44,875 nucleotides of DNA from NCBI GenBank assembly GCA_017540505.1, contig JAFYAW010000004.1:1-44875 (forward strand). Direction: 5' to 3'. The position numbers and the translations under genes were made by a program. A model generated the notes under the pieces. It was not told the origin of the DNA, did no database searches, and saw only the letters and a program-made list of their open reading frames with translations. Shown piece by piece: positions 1-7,608 of the stretch (position 1 is the first letter of the stretch; each line of letters opens with the position of its first letter). The stretch comes from Bacteroidales bacterium. GTDB taxonomy: Bacteria; Bacteroidota; Bacteroidia; Bacteroidales; WCHB1-69.

Positions 1-1058
1 CTGTTGTCATACCCATGCTTGTAAATCTCCTCATATTCCTTAAGGATTTTATATGTACGTTTTTCAGATATTTTCTGCTCAATGCGTTCCACCGCCCTCT
101 CTGTAACTTCTTTTGCATAGTTCTTTGCTTCGGTGTTGGATTGAGAAGAAGAGTTTGAACTTGAATATCCTGTACTCACATTAGAGGAAATACTCCCGAA
201 AATCTTGGAGTCCTTGGAAACTGTAACTGAACCGCTGACATCAAAAGCCCTGTCTTTTTGCAGAATTTTTGCAATTTCGGAACTCACCTCATTCCGTTCT
301 GCCGTGGTGGTGTCATTCGTATTCTCTATGGTTGACTCCGAAGAGAGTTCCGTAGTCTCCTCCGTCCGTAACAAATTTCGGGAACTTTTCTCCTTGAATT
401 CCCTTGCCATCACATTCTCAATGTGTGAAACCTCGCCCGGAACATAACAACAAAGGGTTTGTTCCACTCTACGAAAATCCTGAACCCCCAGATTGTACAC
501 GCCATACAACGCTCCATCCTCAAGTCCATGCTGCCAAGTTGCCATGAATCGGACTACTTGTTCGGGTATCACAACGGTCAGTTTGGACACGTCCTCCACT
601 GCAAATTCAGAATTGTCATTTAACCGCAAATACTGTTGTGCAATTATCATCTGAATACATTCCTGAAGTGACTTCTTGGACTGTCGGGTGACAATCCGCC
701 GCAGTAACTCTTCCCAAACACCCGGGTAAGCCTCTTCTTCATCCAGCATATCTTGAGGGGAATTATCCCATTCTTCTCTGGAACTATCGTTTTGGCACTG
801 ACGCATCAGACGGCACGAAAAGGCATAAAAATCAGAAAGCGTCTCCGTGTATTCCATATAAGAAGCCTGATTCAACTCTTCCATAAACGACTCATACTCA
901 GAAGCTCTCTCCCCTCTTTCAGGACAATTGGCAAAAACACTTACTTCCATATTAGGATGATGAATAAAAAAGCGTTCCCTATCATTTTCGTAGATTTTGT
1001 CTGGAGAACGGAAGGTTTTGAAACTGAACAGTTTTTCGGTAATGGGTTTGTTTTCCAT
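1..1058 (-). CDS. Partial protein with KPITEKLFSFKT leader; unknown function, effector/injection-system associated
   Basis: I translated this by hand: an ATG at 1058 opens a frame that stays open through base 1, so 352 codons are visible and the C-terminus is missing. The protein begins MENKPITEKLFSFKTF, a leader shared with the 40-residue ORF at 7391-7513. A soluble acidic N-terminal half follows. Around residues 206-217 there is a conserved-looking block (VPGEVSHIENVM), then a Ser/Thr/Glu-rich stretch (about 230-265), then a Ser/Gly-rich segment and a charged helical region. No signal peptide or membrane segment is visible. It is the last gene in the window's effector/membrane-protein array. 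From memory, the VPGEVSHIENVMAREF block occurs in large Bacteroidota proteins encoded near contractile injection systems; I cannot verify this here. The coding call is firm, the function is not. Confidence 0.75.
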   Translation of the reverse strand, partial: MENKPITEKLFSFKTFRSPDKIYENDRERFFIHHPNMEVSVFANCPERGERASEYESFMEELNQASYMEYTETLSDFYAFSCRLMRQCQNDSSREEWDNSPQDMLDEEEAYPGVWEELLRRIVTRQSKKSLQECIQMIIAQQYLRLNDNSEFAVEDVSKLTVVIPEQVVRFMATWQHGLEDGALYGVYNLGVQDFRRVEQTLCCYVPGEVSHIENVMAREFKEKSSRNLLRTEETTELSSESTIENTNDTTTAERNEVSSEIAKILQKDRAFDVSGSVTVSKDSKIFGSISSNVSTGYSSSNSSSQSNTEAKNYAKEVTERAVERIEQKISEKRTYKILKEYEEIYKHGYDN

Positions 1059-1076
1059 GTGAATTATAGTTTAAAG

Positions 1077-1130
1077 GTTGAACAAATAAGTGAACATGAA
1101 TACAACGAACACCCCGCCTGATTATTGCAA
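1077..1130 (-). repeat. Leader repeat copy 1 (upstream of the 1058 gene)
   Basis: This is one of three related upstream segments in the island (also 7532-7586 and 10299-10344). Read on the minus strand they share a TTGCA(A) start, a GGCGG core, a TTGT-rich middle and an ATTTGTTCAAC end, and each lies shortly before a minus-strand start codon. This copy is the most diverged, and it overlaps the last codons of the 1122-1766 gene. A promoter or recombination-homology role is inferred. Confidence 0.5.
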
Positions 1131-1766
1131 TTGGTTCGATTTTTCTATTTTCCCCGTCAACTCCTTGTAGTTCCTTTCGCTTTCCTGCTCCTCCTCACGC
1201 TTTTTTCTCCAAACGCACCAAATAAGGTACGTGACAGTGGTGATACACATAGGAGCAAACACAACTATTCCATACATACCAAAACCCATACACCAATACA
1301 ACCCCCAGAAAAAACTCACGAACAACATTATAATTACTTTTGCATCATAATACTTGTTGCGGAAAATCAGATGCCATATTATTGTATTAGCGACCAAATG
1401 AAGCACAGCAAAAAGACAAAAAGCAACAACAGCATCGAAAACAAAGTCGTTGGTCACAAGATTTTTCACAAGATAAATTAAATATAATAAGAACAGCAAG
1501 AAGCTCATAAGAACAATTGAATTGCTAATAAGGCCTTTGTTCTTCAATATAGATAATCCCAAAGCGCAGCATAGAAAAGCCAAGAGACAGCACAAGAAAA
1601 GAGGCAATATAATCATCGTTACATATCCCCTTAAAGCTCTCTCAATTATGGACTCCAAGAGCAGCAAAAACAGCATAAATAGTAGCTGTAGTGTTAAATC
1701 ATAAATGAATATAGGAATTTTAATATTCTCCAAGAATGATAATGCTTTTTTTAATGAATTCATCAT
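1122..1766 (-). CDS. Multi-spanning membrane protein, candidate immunity protein (paralogue 1 of 5)
   Basis: A 214-residue hydrophobic protein with about five membrane spans and a charged cytosolic C-terminal tail. It starts MMNSLKK, the same N-terminus as the other membrane proteins in this array. It carries the shared signature Asn-x-x-x-Trp-His (ANTIIWH), followed by a KYYDAK motif and a YLIWCVWRKK segment. Its 3' end (KSNQLQ) matches the 3' end of the gene at 8581-9246 almost base for base, so these two are the closest pair and point to recent duplication. It sits 14 bases after the preceding gene. Paralogous membrane proteins downstream of a variable effector are typical of immunity genes against membrane-acting toxins; that role is inferred. 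Either ATG of the doubled pair could be used. Confidence 0.8.
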   Translation of the reverse strand: MMNSLKKALSFLENIKIPIFIYDLTLQLLFMLFLLLLESIIERALRGYVTMIILPLFLCCLLAFLCCALGLSILKNKGLISNSIVLMSFLLFLLYLIYLVKNLVTNDFVFDAVVAFCLFAVLHLVANTIIWHLIFRNKYYDAKVIIMLFVSFFWGLYWCMGFGMYGIVVFAPMCITTVTYLIWCVWRKKREEEQESERNYKELTGKIEKSNQLQ

Positions 1767-1780
1767 TGATGGTTTTTGTG

Positions 1781-2746
1781 TTAGAAAAGAAGAACTGCCT
1801 TGAAAAACATATACGCGAATATCGGTATCCCGGCTATCACTGAAACCACCATACCTGTTTTAGCACCTTTCCCCTGTTTGTTGACCAAAATAGCTATTGC
1901 CCAAACCATACAAAATAAAAGCACGCTAACGGAAACAGGGACATAACCTTTCATAGAGGGCATCTTTTCCATATCTGGCATAGCGAGGTGATAACCTATT
2001 CTTTTGGTTGTATCATTGAAAACTCTGATAACCAAAAAGGAATAAAAGATAATAAACAACACAAAACATTGTTGTGGTAATGTGAAATATCTGATTTCGT
2101 TTTTCCAATTCAGAATAATTGTTTCATATTTTTGTTTGAACAGACTTCCCTTTCTCGCAGATTCCTTGTCCTCTCCTTGACAAACTTTCCCGTCCCCAAT
2201 TTGTGCGGATGAGATTTTCCATACTATATACAATAGCGTGCAACATTCAAATGCAAGCAAAAAAAACAAATTCCACGCCTCTAAAAACCAATAAAAACAA
2301 GAAACGATAGGGAACAAAAGGAAACCGATTCCCAGTAATATAATCACTCTGAAAAGCGTGTTTTCCTGATTCCCATTCCCTCTATGGAAATGCCAAAAGA
2401 AACTGTTACAAAAAACTATGAAAATGCCCAAAAAAAACATTATTAAAGATTCCGTGTCCCAATCCCCTCGTAGCATCACTATAACAACCATAATAAAAAT
2501 CCACAGCGAAAAAAGAATCGATAGTATAGTGCAAATAACTAATAATTTTTCTTTTTTGCGTAAGAATGAATAAAGATGAACTACTAATAGCAGACCTATT
2601 GGAAAACAAATGTAATTGCCTCCTGACATACCGCCAAAAAACACTGTGATTGCTGAAAAAACATAAATTTGAACAAACAGTTCTTGAATCAACCAAGGTT
2701 TCTCTATGTTTTTATAAAATAAGAATACTTTTTTTAATGAATTCAT
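1781..2746 (-). CDS. Multi-spanning membrane protein, candidate immunity protein (paralogue 2 of 5)
   Basis: A 321-residue integral membrane protein with roughly seven hydrophobic segments, starting MNSLKKVFLFYKNI. It shares the family signature CNSFFWHF and has a hydrophilic loop in the middle rich in Lys/Glu (about residues 190-215). After the loop come the motifs KRIGYHLAMPDMEKMPSM and a final pair of spans. The paralogue at 7609-8577 matches along the whole length, including the CNSFFWH and GYHLAMPDME motifs. The upstream region, with the start codon in the same sequence context, is also conserved. The gene lies third in the cassette behind the long effector-like gene (3376-5313). No known family is recognised; immunity or accessory function is inferred from position and duplication. 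Confidence 0.8.
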   Translation of the reverse strand: MNSLKKVFLFYKNIEKPWLIQELFVQIYVFSAITVFFGGMSGGNYICFPIGLLLVVHLYSFLRKKEKLLVICTILSILFSLWIFIMVVIVMLRGDWDTESLIMFFLGIFIVFCNSFFWHFHRGNGNQENTLFRVIILLGIGFLLFPIVSCFYWFLEAWNLFFLLAFECCTLLYIVWKISSAQIGDGKVCQGEDKESARKGSLFKQKYETIILNWKNEIRYFTLPQQCFVLFIIFYSFLVIRVFNDTTKRIGYHLAMPDMEKMPSMKGYVPVSVSVLLFCMVWAIAILVNKQGKGAKTGMVVSVIAGIPIFAYMFFKAVLLF

Positions 2747-2804
2747 CGTCTATGGTTTTTGTATTTGAAAAACGTGACGCTATATTGTTTGTTCTTACTA
2801 TCTT

Positions 2805-3413
2805 TCATATACGACATTTTCGTTCTTTGAAAGCAACAAATACTTTCCAAAAGCACCAAAAGATGATGGGTAGCCAAATACTTATGGCTGCTTCTATATT
2901 TATCAAACCTCCGAAACAAGCCATCAACATCCCAACTGCCATACCTGTCCAAAGTCCCGTTGTCAACACTATCGCTATTTTGGCTATAAGATTATATGGA
3001 AAGCATATTCGAAGGAAAATGTGCCATAGAATGATATTAACGACAGCAACAGTTGCATACCCTAATATGATGATGTAGGCATTGATGTAGCACCAGAGTG
3101 AAAAAATGAATGTAATTATGATGGACATCAGGAATAGCGTGTTTTTTTTTCTTGTTGCAGATAACACCATCAGTATCGCTAACGCGGTATTAACGAGTAA
3201 AAAAAAGACAGGTTCAACAAATTCGGCAGGAGATACTTTATAATTGCCGCTGTTTGATTTTTCTAAAATGAAAGAATGGTAACAAATATCATTTATTTCC
3301 AACAAGTCACAGGTGATAAAGAAAAACTGAACCAGAAGAAAGAAATCATAAACAGATTCGTGAATAGAAATTGTCTTAAAAGATTCGTATAGTTTTTTTA
3401 ATGAATTCATCAT
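2805..3413 (-). CDS. Multi-spanning membrane protein overlapping the effector gene, candidate cognate immunity protein (paralogue 3 of 5)
   Basis: The start chosen is the ATG-ATG pair at 3413/3410 (MMNSLKKLYESF), because it matches the N-terminus of the paralogues; a longer frame upstream adds an 18-residue extension with no counterpart. About five membrane spans are seen, with the shared Asn-x-x-x-Trp-His signature (VNIILWH) near residue 140. It lacks the charged SNQLQ tail of its relatives and ends FKERKCRI. Its first 38 bases overlap the 3' end of the effector-like gene, which implies translational coupling, as expected for an effector with its cognate immunity protein. It is more diverged from the 8581-9246 protein than the 1122-1766 protein is. 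This fits a partner that has changed along with the variable effector C-terminus (inference). Confidence 0.78.
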   Translation of the reverse strand: MMNSLKKLYESFKTISIHESVYDFFLLVQFFFITCDLLEINDICYHSFILEKSNSGNYKVSPAEFVEPVFFLLVNTALAILMVLSATRKKNTLFLMSIIITFIFSLWCYINAYIIILGYATVAVVNIILWHIFLRICFPYNLIAKIAIVLTTGLWTGMAVGMLMACFGGLINIEAAISIWLPIIFWCFWKVFVAFKERKCRI

Positions 3414-5313
3414 TGATGGTTTGTTGATTTGAAAAAATAAAAAAGTCATTGCAGGTGTTAGGAACACTTTTTGTTATGATATCTCGTAATTTTCTATAGG
3501 TTCTATTGGTCAAGAGAATCCTCCCTTTTTTTAACTTTGTGATTGGTTGTTCTACATTATCTGTGTCATATTTCCAAAAACCGAGAAGCTGGTTACTGTC
3601 TTCAAAACTAAAATCATCGAAGAAACGACAAACAACTTTTTCAATGTCCAATGACCATTGGCTTGTTTGCAAGTCCTTATGCAAATATCCTTGATAATAG
3701 CATCGTAAAGAATACCGTCCCAAAGCCGCTCCAATATCATCCATATTGCCATCTTTGTCGCCTATATCAAAAGACTGGAAAAAAGTCTCATTCATATATT
3801 CCTTTTGCTTTTCCGGATTGTTCTTGGCAGCATCATACTCGTTTTTCTCCTTATAAAACTTTAAGAAGTCCCCGATGGAACCGTCGTAGTCTCTTAAAGC
3901 TATGTCTTCTATGAAAGCGTAAAGAGCTTCCTTAACTGCATTCCTTTCAGTGTTGTAAAGAAACTGATTGTTTTCATTTTGATTATCCCCCTCATTGTTT
4001 GCATTATACTTTGACAGATACCGTATCCCCTTGAAATACTCCTTCAGATTCTTCACGTCAAAGTCCTCCACCCGTTTCTCGCTCATAAAGAACTCGTATG
4101 GGAATTTCAGCGACTTGCCGCTTCCCTCCAACCAATGGATCTGGCACAGCCCCCCGTGCAGCCAGCCTAATTTCACCATGATTTCCGGCAAATGAAGTAT
4201 CAGCTTGTGCGTGTCCGAAAGATTGTCATATACTTTCTTGGGGATTCTTTCTATGAAACTCTCCTGCCGCCGGATTATGTCATCCCCATAAATGGTTTGC
4301 TCATTGTCGGCATCGTCCAGTACAATGATGTAATTGTTCTCTCTCGGATTCTCAAACATCCCTCTGGGGCTGACAACCGTTTCCGAAAGCGAGGTTCTGT
4401 CATCTTTGTTCTTGGCCACCACCCTGACCATTATTTTCTCTGTTTTTGTAAGAATACCCATCATGTCTGTGCAGTCCCAATATACCGTTTGCTTTCCTGC
4501 TGGAAAACAGCTTTTTGGCGTGGATTGTTTCTCACTGCCTTCTATTACCACTTCCGGCACATACGCCATCGTATAAAGCTTCTCTTCTTCACGCATAATT
4601 TCCACCTCGTATTGTGCGACATCCTCGCTGTTGATTCTGAAATCTACCCGTATCTGGCATCGTTGGCCTCCCTGACTGTTTTTGTTCCGGGTGCCGCAAG
4701 GTTTGGAAGTACACGCTACAACGTTGGTGATGCGGAGCTTTGGCTCGGAGGTCTTACCAACCGCCTCCATGTCTATACCCGTAAGCTCTCCAAGAAGGCA
4801 AAACATCTTGAAGTGGGATATTTCATCCCTGAAATAGTCTTGGAAATCAGAAAGGCTGGTAATGAATGTCTTGGACTCCATAGCCGAAATCGGGTCTTTC
4901 TGACGTTTTTGGGCAGCATAAGAACGGATGTTTGTCTTGAAATTCTCACCCGAGCGGATACTGACGTTTAAGTTATCCTTTTCATCTATTTCGAAAAACA
5001 CGCAAACCTCATCCCGGTCGGGAACAACGCACGTCTTTTTCTCTTCCGCCTTAACCCCTTGCGGATAGGAGAACATGGCCAGACGCAAAGCCTTGCCGTC
5101 AGGGGACAAGGGCAAGTGACGCTTCACGAACCGGTTGTGCTTGGGGGTGAGTTCCGCCCCGTCATAAAAGCGGAAAGCTTCGCCTTTCAGCATACCGACA
5201 TCTGGCAGAAGACTGTCGGCAAAATCGTCGGCGTAATACTGCGACCATTCGCTGGAAAAAACCTTGTGCGGCTGGCACATGCTTGTTATATGCTCGAATT
5301 GTTCCCGGGTCAT
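3376..5313 (-). CDS. Effector-like polymorphic protein, long form (DUF6402-like C-terminus)
   Basis: A 645-residue soluble protein with no signal peptide. Residues 1-64 (MTREQFEHITSMCQPHKVF...) and 369-434 (the HKLILHLPEIMVKLGW block and following) are nearly identical at DNA and protein level to the short paralogue at 9203-10264. Residues 65-368 are unique to this copy and include an Ig/FlgD-like beta segment (AGKQTVYWDC, about 275-285). The C-terminal ~211 residues are AT-richer and diverged. They keep the pattern DDIGAALGRYSLR, RFFDDFSF, LGFW, then YRKLR and FFIFS. From memory this resembles DUF6402, a family found near type VI effectors in other phyla; unverified. A membrane-protein gene overlaps its 3' end. 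The likely role is a secreted antibacterial effector or its carrier (inference). Confidence 0.75.
   Translation of the reverse strand: MTREQFEHITSMCQPHKVFSSEWSQYYADDFADSLLPDVGMLKGEAFRFYDGAELTPKHNRFVKRHLPLSPDGKALRLAMFSYPQGVKAEEKKTCVVPDRDEVCVFFEIDEKDNLNVSIRSGENFKTNIRSYAAQKRQKDPISAMESKTFITSLSDFQDYFRDEISHFKMFCLLGELTGIDMEAVGKTSEPKLRITNVVACTSKPCGTRNKNSQGGQRCQIRVDFRINSEDVAQYEVEIMREEEKLYTMAYVPEVVIEGSEKQSTPKSCFPAGKQTVYWDCTDMMGILTKTEKIMVRVVAKNKDDRTSLSETVVSPRGMFENPRENNYIIVLDDADNEQTIYGDDIIRRQESFIERIPKKVYDNLSDTHKLILHLPEIMVKLGWLHGGLCQIHWLEGSGKSLKFPYEFFMSEKRVEDFDVKNLKEYFKGIRYLSKYNANNEGDNQNENNQFLYNTERNAVKEALYAFIEDIALRDYDGSIGDFLKFYKEKNEYDAAKNNPEKQKEYMNETFFQSFDIGDKDGNMDDIGAALGRYSLRCYYQGYLHKDLQTSQWSLDIEKVVCRFFDDFSFEDSNQLLGFWKYDTDNVEQPITKLKKGRILLTNRTYRKLRDIITKSVPNTCNDFFIFSNQQTINDEFIKKTIRIF
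4022..4148. repeat. 127-bp perfect direct repeat, copy within the long effector gene
   Basis: The 127 bases here are identical to 9885-10011 by eye. The match encodes the central block ending KGIRY, and the flanks on the start-codon side also align with few changes. The identity falls off sharply on the side encoding the variable C-terminus, where the sequence becomes AT-rich. Confidence 0.85.
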
Positions 5314-5361
5314 TGATTAATGAGTTGAATTTAGGAGTTTTTTCATAGGAGTGCTTTCATT

Positions 5362-5385
5362 TTGTATCCCGTCATAAGGATACAA
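5362..5385 (-). other. Perfect 8-bp hairpin just after the lipoprotein gene stop
   Basis: TTGTATCC and GGATACAA form a perfect 8-bp stem with an 8-base loop, directly abutting the stop codon of the lipoprotein gene (stop at 5386-5388, minus strand). No T-run follows on the minus strand, so it is a weak terminator candidate. It may act as an mRNA 3' stabiliser or processing site between the lipoprotein and the next effector gene. Confidence 0.4.
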
Positions 5386-6090
5386 CTATTTTTCAGATTG
5401 GAAGAGACTGCCGTCAAATTTCATTGAGAGGGAACGTTCTGTGGGCGAATCAATAGTGTGGCAAGTTAAAACTCTATTCAGAGTGTCGTATGAAAACACA
5501 CCGTTTGTTACCGACAATCGAGGTTTCCCTTCGAAAGCATGATATTCGGTGAATATTGTGTCGGCGCAAAGTTGGATGACCTGTGCCGTGTTCAAGTATT
5601 CTGAACCAGATAATTTTTCGGATAATAGGAGCAAATATAACCTCTTGATGGGGTCAATTGCATAAATTGATTGGATTCTTTCTGACCAACCCCACTTTTG
5701 TGCCCTAAACTGTGACAATCCTTTCCACATAACAAGAGAATAAGCAGAGGAACTCGTAATCAAACTGTTTATATAAAAGGTATAAAAAGAGAGTTCCCCA
5801 TTTTCAGATTCCTGACAATCCATTCTATCAAACCTCTTTGGGTTTATTTGGTAAGCATTCACTAACTCCACCAGCATATCCAAAGTGCTGTCGGCGACTA
5901 TATACCGAGACTCTTCGTCAATGTCATCTGTTGGGATGTCCTCCATATTTGACAGGTTCCTCTCAACAGTAGCGATAATGAGATTTGTGTCCAAAGAAGA
6001 CGCTTTCCCTTTGGTCAAACCAGTATTTCTTGTTTGATTACAGGCCCCAAAGAGGGTTAACAAAAGTAAAAAATAAAGAGTCTGTTTCAT
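5386..6090 (-). CDS. Lipoprotein, candidate periplasmic immunity protein for the GH19 protein
   Basis: A 234-residue protein with a lipoprotein signal peptide: MKQTLYFLLLLTLFGAC, lipidated Cys at 17. The residues after Cys (NQTRN) lack the acidic run that marks surface-exported Bacteroidota lipoproteins, so retention on the periplasmic side is likely. The rest is soluble, helical-looking and unlike any family I recognise. The start ATG overlaps the stop of the GH19 gene by four bases (ATGA), so the two are translated together. A periplasm-facing lipoprotein coupled to a peptidoglycan-cleaving enzyme is the classic layout of an effector and its immunity protein; that function is inferred from context only. 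Confidence 0.72.
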   Translation of the reverse strand: MKQTLYFLLLLTLFGACNQTRNTGLTKGKASSLDTNLIIATVERNLSNMEDIPTDDIDEESRYIVADSTLDMLVELVNAYQINPKRFDRMDCQESENGELSFYTFYINSLITSSSAYSLVMWKGLSQFRAQKWGWSERIQSIYAIDPIKRLYLLLLSEKLSGSEYLNTAQVIQLCADTIFTEYHAFEGKPRLSVTNGVFSYDTLNRVLTCHTIDSPTERSLSMKFDGSLFQSEK

Positions 6091-7379
6091 TGTGATAAAC
6101 CTTCAATTCTTTTCCGTGCAACCTGTTCTATATAAACATCTCCTTTTTCATCCTTTAAGTCATTAAATATTTCCATTTTATGAACATTATATCTATTATG
6201 TACATTATAGTCATCGGGAATCAGTTCCAGCATCTGTTTATAACCATCAAGAGCCTCTTGAGTGTCCTTTTTACATCCGCTTTTATTCAAACCAGGATCG
6301 TGCCAAAGTCCCCATGCAAAACAGTAAACCGCATTGGTATAAGCAGCACTATTCCTAAATAAGTAACTGGTTGATATTTTTTCATCATAAAATTGGGATA
6401 ATGCTTTAACAGCTTGTTGTACGAGAAAAAGTCTCTGTTCAAATCCATTGAAACCTCCATTTATTTTGGCAGTTATCATTATAAAATCGTTATTATCAGC
6501 ATAATAATTCATATTACATTTGTTCCAATACCATGCTGCTGATAGAGCTGCGTGTGGAGGTTTTTCTAATTTTTGCCTATTTGAGAGCGTAGAAGTCACA
6601 TCTTCTCCACAATTTTGTTGATATTCCAAATAATTTCCTTTCAATGTTAATTGCAAAAGTCCTCTTCCATAAAAGCCTTTATAATCATTTTCTGTTATCC
6701 CCTGTTCTTTTGTGTATTTCAAGTATCCTGATTCGTAAATTAATTGTGACAAAAAATGAACTTTTCTCAAATATGAATCAATGTTGTAAGTACTTATGGC
6801 CTGATTCAAACTATTTAAATGCTTACTAATGTCATTTTGAGAGCATGCAGGTGCGATTTTTCTAACAATATCCAAGGTTAACTCATCATCTTTTTTCTCT
6901 TCAACTTCCTTTTTCTCAATGACACTGCCACTTGAATCAATCGTAACATCATATTCTTTCTTGTCATACACCTCCTTACCCATAAAATCCGTAAGGCTAA
7001 CTTTGACATTTATTGTTTCTTCAGAAGATGTGGCGGGTACTTTTATTTCAAAAGTCTGCTCACATCCCATTGCACGCTTATATTGATTGTTAATGGCAAT
7101 ATATATTGCTTCCGCATGGCCTTCTACTATGACGGAGACTTTGATATAAACAGAATATGTTCTTTGTCTATTGCTCCCGGAAGTGTATCGTTCAGGTAAC
7201 AGATTGTCTTGTGTTGGATATTGGTTTACATATTTGCCATTCCCTTTTGTAACAACAACGTCTATGATCTTCCCTGTCTTTAACAGAACCTGTCGTTCCT
7301 GTCTCCGCTTCTCCTCCCAACTCGGATGAAAGATGCTCTCCTCCCCGAAAGGGCTGCTTTTCCAGAATCCCGTGTCCAT
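6087..7379 (-). CDS. GH19 chitinase/muramidase-like protein, candidate peptidoglycan-degrading effector
   Basis: A 430-residue protein without a signal peptide. Residues ~35-150 form a beta-rich, possibly Ig-like region, followed by an acidic linker rich in Glu/Lys (155-167). Residues ~170-380 match the glycoside hydrolase 19 lysozyme fold. The motif FLSQLIYESGYLKYTKE supplies the two expected acidic residues (Glu216 and Glu225), then YGRGLLQLTLKGNY (237-250), then TAKINGGFNG with Arg and aromatic residues. In antibacterial systems GH19 domains cleave peptidoglycan glycan strands. The absence of a Sec signal argues for delivery by a dedicated machine. The gene starts 11 bases after a 40-codon ORF with the KPITE leader, and its stop overlaps a lipoprotein gene. 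The GH19 call is good; effector status is inferred. Confidence 0.8.
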   Translation of the reverse strand: MDTGFWKSSPFGEESIFHPSWEEKRRQERQVLLKTGKIIDVVVTKGNGKYVNQYPTQDNLLPERYTSGSNRQRTYSVYIKVSVIVEGHAEAIYIAINNQYKRAMGCEQTFEIKVPATSSEETINVKVSLTDFMGKEVYDKKEYDVTIDSSGSVIEKKEVEEKKDDELTLDIVRKIAPACSQNDISKHLNSLNQAISTYNIDSYLRKVHFLSQLIYESGYLKYTKEQGITENDYKGFYGRGLLQLTLKGNYLEYQQNCGEDVTSTLSNRQKLEKPPHAALSAAWYWNKCNMNYYADNNDFIMITAKINGGFNGFEQRLFLVQQAVKALSQFYDEKISTSYLFRNSAAYTNAVYCFAWGLWHDPGLNKSGCKKDTQEALDGYKQMLELIPDDYNVHNRYNVHKMEIFNDLKDEKGDVYIEQVARKRIEGLSQ

Positions 7380-7390
7380 ATCTGCATGTG

Positions 7391-7513
7391 CTATTCCTGT
7401 GTTTCAGTATTATTCAAGCCTTCCAGAAGCTGGTCGTCGGAACCGAAAGGGCTTTCCCCCAGGGCGCAGGTTTTGAAGCTGAACAGATTTTCGGTGATGG
7501 GTTTTGGTTCCAT
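7391..7513 (-). CDS. 40-residue ORF with KPITE-x-LFSFKT leader motif
   Basis: A short frame not in the long-ORF set: ATG at 7513, TAG at 7391-7393. It begins MEPKPITENLFSFKT, matching MENKPITEKLFSFKT of the 1058 gene, and is preceded by the same upstream repeat. It ends 11 bases before the GH19 start and in a different frame. The GH19 frame is itself open upstream of its ATG for only about nine codons, to a TGA. Two readings are possible: a stand-alone small adaptor or tag protein translated just ahead of the effector, or the 5' end of a once longer gene cut by a frameshift or recombination. The conserved leader and the ATG context favour a real translated start. Confidence 0.55.
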   Translation of the reverse strand: MEPKPITENLFSFKTCALGESPFGSDDQLLEGLNNTETQE

Positions 7514-7531
7514 AATACTTGTTGTTTAAAT

Positions 7532-7586
7532 GTTGAACAAATGGGTGAACATTATAACAACGAAGAAACCGCCTTTTTTGTTGCAG
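7532..7586 (-). repeat. Leader repeat copy 2 (upstream of the 40-residue ORF)
   Basis: On the minus strand: CTGCAACAAAAAAGGCGG, then TTGTTATAATGTTCAC, then ATTTGTTCAAC. It is very similar to copy 3 at 10299-10344 and related to copy 1 at 1077-1130. It lies 18 bases upstream of the ATG at 7513. It may be a promoter with leader (TATAAT-like and ATTTG elements are visible), or a homology block used for cassette exchange. Confidence 0.55.
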
Positions 7587-7608
7587 AAGGGGCGGGAATT
7601 ATTTTATG

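Noticed and set aside
753-1121. Plus-strand frame of 122 codons
   Set aside because: It lies antisense to the long minus-strand gene that runs from 1058 through base 1, and its composition looks like a shadow frame.
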